NCBI GenBank assembly: GCA_035772735.1
Contig: JASDFA010000010.1
Location: 133,055,001-133,119,000 of the forward strand
Reading direction: 5' to 3'
Source of the DNA: Datura wrightii
Lineage: Eukaryota > Streptophyta > Magnoliopsida > Solanales > Solanaceae
DNA: 64,000 nt
Positions within the stretch are counted from its first letter, which is position 1; every line of letters starts with the position of its first letter. The notes beneath the pieces were generated by a model. The model did no database searches. It was not told the origin of the DNA and saw nothing but the letters and a program-made list of their open reading frames with translations. A program made the translations under genes and the position numbers. This document shows positions 54,861-64,000 of the stretch, piece after piece.

Positions 54861-56045
54861 GGTGAGTTCTCCTGGTCCTGATGGGAAGATAGGGCATAGA
54901 ATTGATTCTGGCACTGACCGCCACCTATATCTGAGGTAGCACCCTACTGGGCTGAGCGACCTAGCGGAGCTGCTGATGTAGTGGATTGAGCCTTCCCCCA
55001 TCCTGCTAACGGGCAATCCCTCAACCTGTGACCTAGCTGGCCACAACCAAAAAACTCTTCTTTCCAAGAAGACACTCACCCAATTGGTTCTTACCACACT
55101 TAGGACATACCGGGAAAGTGTGACTACTGGATACATGGCTTTGAGACTGGGAGGTTGATGCTCCACCCTTCCAATCTTTACGGGGCCTAGAAGGAGCACT
55201 GGTTGAAAAGGGTGCTGGGGGTGTCTATTGCTATTGCTGGGGGTGATTACCACTGCTTGACCTCTGTTGGGAGTACTCAAACTGACTTGTCCTCGCCCTC
55301 GTACTCTCCCTTTCTATCTCCTTCAGTTTCTCCGCCTCTATCTGTTGTGCATGGATAATAAGCCTGGAGATGTCCATATCGTTGATGAGCATGGCTGTCC
55401 TGCACTCCTTACCCACCAATTCTGTGACCCCATTTACAAATTTGAGCATGTGAGCCCTCGACTCAACAATAATCTCCTGAGCATACTTTGACAGTTTAGT
55501 GAACTTTAAGGCATACTCCTGCACCATCACGTCATTCTGTTTCAAATTTATGAACTCTGCGGCCTTTGCTTCCCTTAACACTCAGGAAAGAACCTGTCTA
55601 GAAGCATGATCATGAAATCATCCCACTTCACCAGACCTGTACCAACCCGTCTTCCTTCCTTCCACTATCTATACCATATCTGGGCCACTCCTTTCAGCTG
55701 ATAGGCAGCCAACTCTACCTTTCGACGGTGGTACCACCCATGATTTGAGTGGTCTTCTAAACCCCATTGATGATGTCTTGTGGGTCCTTATCTACATTAG
55801 ACCCATAAAATTTGGGGGATTCATCCGAGTAAAATCTCAGACTGTAACAGCAACTGTAGGTCCACTTGCATTGGCGGGTACGACGGCCTACTGGTTGACC
55901 TAATTAGTCACCACCTAAGTTAGAATCTGAATAGTAGCCCTGAATTCAGCAGGTGTCACCTGATCATGCTAAGGGGTTGCTGGGGTTGGTGCAGCCTGCT
56001 GGTTGGTGTACCAGTTCTACTTGTGTTTCCCCTTCTGGGAGGCAT
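54861..56045 (-). pseudogene. gag: Element 4 gag, degenerate
   Basis: ATG at 56045 gives MPPRRGNTSRTGTPTSR, the usual chromovirus Gag N-terminus, with an early stop. Capsid-like blocks: EFINLKQNDVMVQEYALKF (near 55560), RAHMLKFVNGVTELVGKECR and IIHAQQIEAEKLKEIE. CPKCGKNQLGECLLGKKS near 55090 is the first knuckle (His replaced by Gln); the second is shifted out of frame. Confidence 0.8.
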
Positions 56046-56263
56046 CATCAACTAAAAAAGGTAAAGCATGAGTTAAAATGGCATTTTTAGAGGTTTATAC
56101 TCTGCGCACGATAAGAATCTTGAAGAAAAGGGAATTTTCCTAAAATGCCTCATAGCTCCCTCCTCATAAGTATGGAGTGCTTCACACCCATGAAAAGGAC
56201 TCTACTTTACGCAACTTTCAGACTTCCTAGGACACTCTAAACTTGATGCTCTAATAACAAGTT
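56046..56263 (-). other. 5' leader and decayed primer binding site of element 4
   Basis: Leader with the CTTCACACCCATGAAAA box shared with element 1. At 56245-56259 the tRNA-iMet complement is still recognisable (GATGCTCTAATAACA on the plus strand) with two changes. Confidence 0.7.
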
Positions 56264-58476
56264 TGCCATGACCCGAGTCTGCACCTTGGACGCAACACGG
56301 TACTTAGAGCCACAAGTGCCCCAAGCTAACCCTTGGCATACCATATCACTAACATACTAGAATTAAATAGAAAACTGAGCGAAGCTACTAAAGTTTAAGA
56401 AAATCTTTTACGATAAAAGATAATATCTAATAAAACACTGGAGTCTTAACAACACTGATAATAACAATAAACTGAAACTGATACTATGTTGTCTAATAGC
56501 CTCTACCAATTGATGAGTTGCTAAGACAAGCCCCCAGCTAACTCTAAAGTCTGGAAAACTAAAATAGCACTACTGAAATAGAAAGAACTGCTCCGATCCT
56601 CGAAAGATGAGGACTCACCGCTATCAACTGCTGGATATCACCAGAGAAGCTAGCTGCAATGCTGAGACTGGGTACCTGAGCCTATATCATAAAATGATAT
56701 AGCATAGGAAGTATGCATCAGTAGTTTGAATGTACTGAGTATGTGAGGTATCAAGTAAAACATATTAATGTTTAATATTCATAAGTTGGATTGAAGTGAT
56801 ATACAATAATCAGGCCTGAATCATAAATACTAAAGAGTTTGAAAATCGGGGAAAAATAATGTGAGAAATGATAAATATGAAAATGTAAGTCACAAACATA
56901 TTTGAAATCTATAAGACTGGACTGATCTGGATTATACTGTACTGTGGGAGTGCCTGTTAACCGACATATAACCACGTGAGCTAGATGTGGAGTTCCATGG
57001 TTACTACCCATCGATAAGGCCCACCATACCTTGCCAGGGTACAGGGATTGGACTGTGTGATTAGTAACTTTAAAACCCATTTGGGTTAAACCTTATGGTG
57101 GCACGTAGTTCTGGGAACCTGGTGCACTAAACCTTGGCCAGCTCGGTGCTAAGTACTACTCCTAATTGATGACATATAATAGATGTACATATATAAATAC
57201 TAAACTGTACTGATAGCTCGAAATGGTGTCCTAAGGCTGGGTCAGAGCTATTTATTTGGAAGTGTCCTAAGAGCCTAAAGAACCTAAAAGAAACTGGTGT
57301 TCTAATACTTGTCAAAGCCGCTTTATCTGAAAGTGTCATGATAGTCCAAAGAACACTGAACACGCTGATAAACTGATAATACTGAATTTATATATTACTG
57401 ATAATATTGCTATTACTAAGTGTACCGAAATGATAAAAATACTGTGAAACATAGATGCACAATTCTATGAGAAAATCATGTGAAATTCAAAATAAAGTGG
57501 GACATACTGTATAACTGAAAGTACTATCATGAATGTGCATATAATTCTAATCATGAAAGTCTTACATCATAGACAAAGTGTGAAATTCAATAATTAGAAG
57601 GAAAAAACTCTAAGTCATCATTTCTAGAACTGCAAGGCAGAGGCTATTGAAATATTGGGTCACAAGGGTGAAAGGAAACCCTTGTTGAAGTCCCACATAC
57701 CTGTAGAAAAAATCTCGGGAAAAGAAGCTTTAATTCTGAGGAGAAAGTAGAACCCTAGTCCTTGACTAGACAGAGAGAGAGAAGTCTGGAGTTCCTACAG
57801 TCTGCGTACTATCTGTTTCTGAGTTGATTAGGAAAGACTGAGAGGTTAGACTAGGAAAACCATTTAATTTGCCCCTTAGGAGCCCCAAAATGATGTAGTT
57901 TAGGGATTAAAATAGTGAAAAGTTATGAAAATACCCTTGGAGGAAATGTCTGAAAAATTATCGACAGGATCCAACGGGTCACACAATGAGACGTTGTGGT
58001 GATAATGACATGTTGGGACCATTTGCTGGTCCTAGATCTAGAATTCAACTTTATAGACCTCAACCAACAGCTGTAAAGGACAATCCATTGAATGGCATGA
58101 TAGGTCTTCGAATCCAGTCATTGTCACTGGAGCTATTCTGAAAAATCTCTGAACCTCTACCAACGAACGAACTGAAAGACCTGTTAGATGATACAACAGG
58201 TTGTTCTTTCCACTTGTGGTTATCGGGTGATTTGAACCTTTTCTAAATTTCAACTAACAGCTCGATAGGGACGAGTTATTACTTCTTCAAATGACTCGTC
58301 ATTTGGCTCATTGGATCTGAGGAAGAAATTTGCTTGACGACTAATGACTATCTTAACGAGTCATTTTCTCTGACAACGACTCGTCTGATGAGTCGTTCTA
58401 TGAAAAGTTTTCTGGTTTCCTTCTAACTTTAATTCTATGTCTGGGGTTTAATCTTAGAAACTTTTAAGGTGTTACA
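56264..58476 (-). repeat. Element 4 5' LTR (right end)
   Basis: It starts TGCCATGACCCGAG and ends TTAAGGTGTTACA. It is of the element 3 LTR family. A word cluster GACGAGT/ACGACTCGTC lies at about 57960-58400. The next bases (GAACG, 58477-58481) would be the target duplication; the partner is outside the window. Confidence 0.85.
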
Positions 58477-59573
58477 GAACGTGACCAAGACATCGCTCAT
58501 ATGAAGACTTTTATTAACTTGCTTACAAAGCATACATGGGAGCTAGAGAAGCAAGTGTTAATACATTTGGTGCTCAAGGGAAGGAGCCAAGATATGAAAA
58601 CTCTGATTCTGAGAAGGAAGCAAATAACTTGAACAATCAGGTGGGGGTTTCCGGGCCAATGCCTAAGGGTCTAATCAATACTTTTGACACCAAGGTCAAG
58701 GAAATCAAGGTCAGAATTATTAAAAGGACAACTAAAACTGCACAGGGTACAGGGATAGCAGTAGAAGATGAGACATAGATGATGATTCGAGGAAGAAATA
58801 TGGGTATAAGAATGATCACAGTTGCTTTTATATCCCTCCAAAGGGCCATGGGGTAGAGTCTAGTACTTCAAAACTAGAGGACATGATGCTTGAGGTGTTG
58901 AAAAAGGTGAAGTTGAGTCATATCTGGGATGAATTAGAAAGTTGAGTCACATGCCACGACGATAAAGTAGATAGAACAGTAGTTAGGCCAAATGTCTGCA
59001 TCCCTGAATCAAAGGAAAAAGGGTATACTACCCAGCAATACAATTCAGAATCCGAAGAATGACAATCATTGCATGGATGTAACTACTAAGAGTGGTAAGA
59101 TAATGCATGAGATGCCTGAGCCTGTTGTAGTTGAAGATGCTAAGCTGGTGATGACTGAAGTAGAGGAAGTTGCAGAATTTGAAGAGTATATTATCAAGGG
59201 AAGATCGAGGAGAAAATGTCTCTAGCTATTGAAAAAGAGATAGGCTCGAAAAAAAGGGAAGAAGAAAGAGGTCTTTCAAGTTATGTAGCCCATTCCATTA
59301 CCTCCTCCACCTTTCCATTAGAGAATGAAAAAGAAAGCTAAAGAAGGGAAGTTTCACAAATTCATCTCTATGCTAAAGAAACTATCTGTGAATATTTCCT
59401 TAGTCGAGGCACTTGAGCAAATGTACATCTATGTCAAATTTACGAAAGATCTGGTGATGAGAAAAAGGATCGCAAGCTTTGAGCCAGTTGATAATTTGCA
59501 CCACTATAATGTAATAGCTTCATGTACCCTTGTGCAGAAGAAGTAAGATCCTGGAGCTTTTACCATTCTATAT
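58477..59573 (+). pseudogene. Element D: Athila-like gag-protease remnant (outermost layer)
   Basis: The plus strand shows DQDIAHMKTFINLLTKHTWE at the start, then VNTFGAQGKEPRYENSDSE, a charged linker, VTTKSGKIMHEMPEP, PLPPPPFH and FHKFISMLKKLSVNISLVEA, then LEQMYIYVKFTKDLVMRKR, VDNLHHYNVIASCTLVQKK and PGAFTI. This is the Gag C-terminus to protease start of Athila/Tat elements of a different subfamily from A and B. The frame is broken many times. The protease DLGAS motif should follow but is cut off by the LTR of element C. Confidence 0.78.
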
Positions 59574-61181
59574 GATAACGCTTAATACGACTCTCTTTTA
59601 AAGGAGGTGGTTGCGGCCGCTGTCAAAAAATAAATTCACAATGAGTGTTAGAGATTCAGGATTGATGATCCAAAAGTTGTAAATTAACTCAAACTAGATA
59701 ACATCATGTCTAAATAGCATAATGTAAATATTGGGGGGAAAAAGAAGCAAGTAACAAATCCAAATTGAAAAATAAAGCAAGAGAAAATCATTTCTTGCAA
59801 TCAATCAGAGAGAACTAGGGATATGCAATTGATGGGATATCACTAGATTGGGATTGATTAGAATGTCTTAAGCTCAATTATAGCATGGATAGCAGTGGCT
59901 AAGACTACATACCATGTTTCTCAACCAAGGGGATGTGTTTACCTTGGATTTTCTCTAACCCCAAAGCCAATCAACAAACCAACCAATAAGGCTTGAGGAA
60001 GGATTAGGCTCTCTAGCCTTAATCTTTTAATGGAGTATGAATGTGGTCTTGACTATCTCTAGCTCAAGCCCAAGCATCACACACCCAATTCCTATTATTG
60101 GATCCTCACTCAAATCTCACTTCTCTCTATTAAGTAAAAGCAAGATAAGAAAACTAAATTAATATCTGCAACCATTAATTTTTCAATTAAAATTCAGAGA
60201 AAACAATAGATCCATGCTAATTAATTTAAGAATAAATTATCAATACCCAATCAAATTTAGATAACCATTATGCACACACCCTAGCTAATACTTTAGCTAC
60301 TTATGAGTAAGGAAAGAGAAATTATACCCATAAGGAATTCCTCTAACATTATCATATTAAGTACCAAAATTAAGCACAAAATCTACATCAAAGGAGGTTT
60401 TTCCCTAATGGGAATTGAAAAAGAAGAAGTAATTATATTCTACTTTCTGCTGGCCCTTTAGGAATTCTTCAAGATCTAGCAGATGGGACAAAACTACTTT
60501 TGAAAGAGAACCTTATTCCATCTACAGGAGATACTCGTTTTTTTAGTATCGGATCATCCATAGCAGTAATATCTATCTTTCTAAGTTATTCAGTAATTCC
60601 TTTTGGTGAAGAAGTAATTATACTCTACTTTCTATCTCTATGAACTTTTCTCTACAAAATTCAATATGACATAATGTGTGAATATACAATTGGGGTAAAA
60701 ATATGCAAATTCCTTTTGCATAGCTATTCAAAATTTCCCTTGGAATCTTCTCAACTACTTTTTAACCAAAACTGGATGATTTTTCCATTGTCAGCATTAG
60801 GGTCACTTGCGCGACACCTGCATTTTATAGGTGCCCATCTGCGGCTTGCAGATCCTTTAGCACGCTTAGGTAGTGCCCTATGCATGTCAATTATGGTAGA
60901 ACCTGCATTCCGCAGATGCCAATCTGCGGTTCACAAGTCCAATGTAGCCCTTCTTCTAGTTTTATCAGCATGGCACCTGCATTTCGTAGGCGCCCATATG
61001 TAGCACGCATGTCCTCTTTTTGCTTCCAGCAGATTGCTTTCACTTCAGTTCTTTCATTCCTTTATTTAAGTTAGATTCCTGCACAAACAAAGAGAAAAGG
61101 CATAAAACCTTCCTAATTTGCTTGAAAACAAAACAATAGCTTATGCTTAAAAGTCATGTGAATTGGTAAATTACCAACTCA
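59574..61181 (-). repeat. Element C left LTR (3' LTR in element orientation)
   Basis: The left end matches 63838-64000 (ACTCTC..TTTTAAA(A/G)GAGGTG, AAATTAACTCAAACTAGATA). The right end is ACCAACTCA before the polypurine tract. It contains a plastid insertion at 60449-60607 and a CTGCGG/CCGCAG word cluster at about 60810-61010. The left boundary is accurate to about 10 bp. Confidence 0.7.
60423..60633 (+). other. ndhA: Plastid ndhA fragment (NUPT) between 26-bp direct repeats
   Basis: 60449-60607 encodes a continuous 53-residue stretch of NADH dehydrogenase-like subunit 1: AGPLGILQDLADGTKLLLKE, NLIPSTGDTRFFSIG and SSIAVISIFLSYSVIPFG. No start, end or promoter is present, so it is a dead insertion. 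GAAGAAGTAATTATATTC... at 60423-60448 is repeated at 60608-60633 with one mismatch, so the insertion created or used a 26-bp duplication of LTR sequence. Confidence 0.88.
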
Positions 61182-61196
61182 TTAAACCCCCAAACT
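61182..61196 (-). other. Polypurine tract of element C
   Basis: Minus strand CAAGTTTGGGGGTTTAA before the LTR start TGAGTTGG. It is preceded by the GAGGACAAGTAATGG box typical of Athila 3' ends. Confidence 0.75.
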
Positions 61197-63200
61197 TGAA
61201 CCATTACTTGTCCTCAACCAAAACAAATTGACTTCAACATATCACATCATAAGAGCTACACATAAGACCACTAAAACTTAAGACAACCCCAAAAATCATA
61301 CCCAGACTCAAAAAATAAAAAGACTCAAATAGTTTCACAAATTCGATTGGTATCATCACAAGCATTCGACAAATATTAATTTCATTCTTTCACTTCAAAA
61401 TAGGGGGCATATACAATCAAATCAATATCAACAAGCATCTACAATCATTGACAATCAAAAGTCAAGGTCTTTCATAAGTTTACTACACAACTTATCGCAT
61501 GCATACCTCTCAATTGAAAATATAATGTTTAGCATTTACTCCAAGGAAGTGATGCCACTCACTAAAGAGAGAATATCTTTCTCATACATGAAATTCACAC
61601 ATAGGGATTATAAAATGATGCAAAGACACTCACTCTCTCAAGGATATTCAAGTGCACATACATCGAACCATAGGCTTGCCCTTCATGTAACTCACCACTA
61701 ATGTAGAGTTGCTATACTCGGAATCACTAAGGACTTGAGAATTATAATGAAGGCTAGGGGTACTACTAGGTCAACTTTTAGTTCTAGTGACTAGAACCTC
61801 ACCAATGCCTTTTTGACATAATTCAAGCATTTCGCTCAAACATAGCAAGTCAACCCCACCTTATCTCTTCTTTTTCACCATTCAAAGTTTTTCAAAAGAG
61901 CCACCCTTTTAACACTTTCCATTTCTTCAACAAGCTTCTTCTAAACAAGAGATAACACCAATCAATTCATTTCTTTCTTCATTTGAACAAAGGTTTTTTA
62001 TCTAGCCACTTTTCTTTCATATTAAGTAATTGGTGCTACCTCACATTGAAACTCATTCCTCTTGTTTCTTTTTTGGGCATACCCCTAAATGTAGACTTTT
62101 GCCCACATCACATTTTATTTTTGTTACCCTTGCCCAAGTCTTTGGTTTTGAACCTATTTATTCTTTCATCACTAGCAATTAGGGAGGAATGGGTGCCAAA
62201 GTCGAGGATTACATCGTATATAAGGCTTGTAATGTGGTTTTCAAGAAAAAGGCTTATAGCTCAAAAATTGATCAACAAGGATTGATGTTCATGGAGGTCA
62301 TTTTGCAGTGAAGCGACTATCCAAAAAGAGTCTAAGGTCATTTTCCGAATGCAACTACACCTAGAATTTTGCCTTGAATCATATTTACGGCAGGTTCTAC
62401 ATGATATGCTCACACAAGAATTAAGAAAAAAATTTATCACACAAGGCATCACACTCCAAAGAGTTCAACTATTCTCATGATCAATTTAAAGGCATGACTT
62501 ATTGACAAGAAATTTTGAGTTTTGCACACTCATTTTGTGAATCAAAAAGCCAAACAAAGAATGTGTACATCATAAAAAAATACTCTCCCTTTTTTTATAT
62601 TCATGTGCCTCTTTCTTCTCAAAAATTATTTTGCCATGCCACATAAAAGATTTTGGTGGTATCGCTCAAAATAAGTGCAACAAGGACTCAAAAGGATAAA
62701 CTAAACTTGATATTTTTCCATTAAAAAAATTGCCTCTCAATCTATCAAGGGAAATTTCACTTGGTTCGACACCAAAAATAAATAAAAGAAAATTACTGTG
62801 GTATGAAGAAATTCCTTGGAGTTTATTTACTATCTACTATCTACAAAGGCGATTTTACCATAGTGAGCAACAACGATTTTCCCTTAAGAATGTCATCACC
62901 CAATTCATCATAGGGCCAAATCGTGCATCACTAACAAGTGGGTTACTTAGACTTTACCCTCAAATACAATTTCATTGAATTATAGTGCACCTAACTTATA
63001 GAATCTCATGACACAAGAATTTCTACCCATTTTGACAATTCAAAATCACCCACAGTTACCAACAAAACAATTTCATAATAGGCATGGAGAACACACAATA
63101 GGGAAATGGGGGAAATATGGGTAATGGAAAAATGAGAAGTTATCATGTTTTTTATTACTACACATATCATCAAGCATAAGGAAATAGAGATGAAAACCAA
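61197..63200 (-). other. Non-coding interior / 3' region of element C
   Basis: AT-rich with no recognisable protein. Around 61670-61830 it resembles the 3' UTRs of A and B (ATAGGCTTGCCCTT, then ACTCCACTAAT-like words and TAATGGAGGCTA-like words). I see no Transposase_32-like ORF. The ORFs at 61983-62285 and 62730-62978 have no recognisable motifs and I do not call them. Confidence 0.5.
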
Positions 63201-63800
63201 GAAACATACCAAATAAAGTGATTGGAAAGGAGAAGTTGAAATCTAAGCTCTTCACAAGAGAAATGGCTTTTGTATGAGATCTTGTGTAATGGAAGTAAAT
63301 GGAAGAGAAGATGATTTTTATAGGAGGAGGGTGAAAAGGTTGGGTGTGGAGTAAATGGTAGTAGTTGGGAGTAAAGCAATGGAGATAATAGTGTAGTGGT
63401 GCAGAAAATTAGGGTTTTGGGAAGTAGGGGAGGAGTTGAAAAGTCATGGTTTAGACCTAGGCCAGGTTGGTCAAATGGGTTGTTCAACTTTTAAAATTTA
63501 TCATAGCTGCACCTGCTTGGACCTGCGGTCGCAGATGGCAATCTGCTAACCGCAAGTCTAATGCAGATGGGTGTTAGACCGCCCAGTGCACTGCTTGGGA
63601 CCTGCATGCACATGTATGCTGTAGGTCCTCACATGTGTGACACAAATTTTACATTTTTGAAAATTTTATGGGAGGTATTCTACCTCTGAGATATGCTACA
63701 CCTGTGTACCGCAAGTCCCTGACTGTGGTTCGCAGATGAGGCACAAGGGATCATATTTTTCCCATGTCTTCTGGACCTTGTTTGTGCATGACCTACGCTT
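63201..63800 (-). promoter_or_regulatory. Internal promoter-like unit of element C
   Basis: On the minus strand, a palindrome-rich stretch (63505-63760; CCTGCGGTCGCAG, CTGCTAACCGCAAG) is followed by a C/T-rich stretch with CCCTAA, a TATA box (TATAAAAATC, reverse of 63313-63322), a leader of about 100 nt and a splice donor TTTG|GTATGT at 63209. The order matches the internal units of A (9022-9374) and B. Confidence 0.55.
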
Positions 63801-63813
63801 TGCAAGTTGGTCA

Positions 63814-63832
63814 TCCCTAGCAACCGACGCCA
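63814..63832 (-). other. Degenerate primer binding site of element C (tRNA-Asp-like)
   Basis: The plus strand TCCCTAGCAACCGACGCCA resembles the tRNA-Asp 3' end TCCCCGGCAACGGCGCCA with several changes. Its position next to the LTR copy supports the call. Confidence 0.6.
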
Positions 63833-63837
63833 TTTTT

Positions 63838-64000
63838 TAATAACTCTCAACACAACTCTCCCTTTTAAAAGAGGTGACTGCGATCGCTGTAAAAAAAAAT
63901 CCCAGTGAGTATTGACGTCAAAACCTATAGAGATTGAGAATAGATGATCCAAAAATTATAAATTAACTCAAACTAGATAGTGTCATGTTACCATAATGTA
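63838..64000 (-). repeat. Start of element C right LTR (cut by window edge)
   Basis: It aligns with 59574-59710. It continues beyond the window. Confidence 0.7.

Larger units (their letters stand above)
40072..58476 (-). mobile_element. Element 4: old chromovirus, minus strand, in three pieces
   Basis: The pieces read in order on the minus strand: 5' LTR 56264-58476, primer site, gag, protease and start of RT (54292-56263), middle of RT (51198-51749), then end of RT and RNase H (40072-40763). They are separated by a solo LTR and element 5. Integrase and the 3' LTR are missing from the window, presumably to the left of element 3. Many stops make it one of the older layers. Confidence 0.82.
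59574..64000 (-). mobile_element. Element C: short non-autonomous Athila-like element (runs off the window)
   Basis: The direct repeat 59574-59710 / 63838-64000 marks the two LTR ends. A polypurine tract (61182-61196) and a degenerate tRNA-Asp-like primer site (63814-63832) give the minus-strand orientation. The interior of about 2.65 kb has no gag, protease or pol. It keeps a palindrome-rich stretch, a TATA box, a leader and splice donor (63209), and an Athila-type 3' UTR, as in the second unit of A and B. Confidence 0.68.

Noticed and set aside
60449..60607. A real ndhA exon
   Set aside because: Isolated 53-codon fragment inside an LTR, without start, end or flanking plastid sequence.
61983..62978. 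ORFs of 100 and 82 codons inside element C
   Set aside because: No known motif, low-complexity composition, no homologue in A or B. Not supportable as genes.

Overview
This is plant nuclear DNA made almost entirely of nested LTR retrotransposons. The proteins are typical plant Ty3/gypsy proteins: Tekay/Del-type chromoviruses primed by initiator tRNA-Met, and Athila/Tat-type elements primed by tRNA-Asp. Two organelle fragments (mitochondrial atp1 and plastid ndhA) confirm a plant. The sequence families resemble those I know from Solanaceae (potato, tomato, pepper, tobacco group). That placement is inference and the species cannot be named. I see no intact host gene, rRNA, tRNA or CRISPR.

The layout is a set of nested insertions. 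The outermost layer is an old plus-strand Athila-like remnant (element D, 58477-59573). Element 4, a minus-strand chromovirus with its 5' LTR at 56264-58476, lies beside D and continues leftwards in three pieces. Element 3 (plus, 36081-40071, off the window to the left) sits in element 4. Element 2 (plus, pieces from 63 to 36080) sits in element 3. Element 1 (minus, 202-19375) and element B (minus, 19685-29586) both sit in element 2, and element A (plus, 4786-14513) sits in the pol of element 1. Element 4 is also split by element 5 (minus, 40764-51192, TSD TGTCG) and by a solo LTR (51750-54286, TSD CAAAA). Element C (minus, about 59574 to beyond the window) interrupts D. Positions 1-62 are the end of one more LTR.

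Elements A and B are the most interesting part. They are two copies, in opposite orientation, of one Athila-like family that has LTRs, a tRNA-Asp primer site, gag and protease but no reverse transcriptase, RNase H or integrase core. Protease runs directly into what looks like an integrase tail. Downstream is a probable second transcription unit: palindromic GC-rich module, promoter, leader with a splice donor, intron of about 700 nt and acceptor. It ends in a protein of about 406 residues resembling the 'putative plant transposon protein' (Transposase_32-like) family. The palindromic module occurs upstream of the TATA box in the LTRs, again upstream of the internal unit, and again upstream of the TATA box in the LTR of the unrelated chromovirus element 5.

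All coding regions are broken by stops or frameshifts. Element 5 is best preserved, with an open stretch of 709 codons covering protease, reverse transcriptase and RNase H. Where A and B can be compared, most nonsense changes look like C-to-T transitions, as expected for methylated silent DNA. Any proliferation would have needed proteins from other copies.
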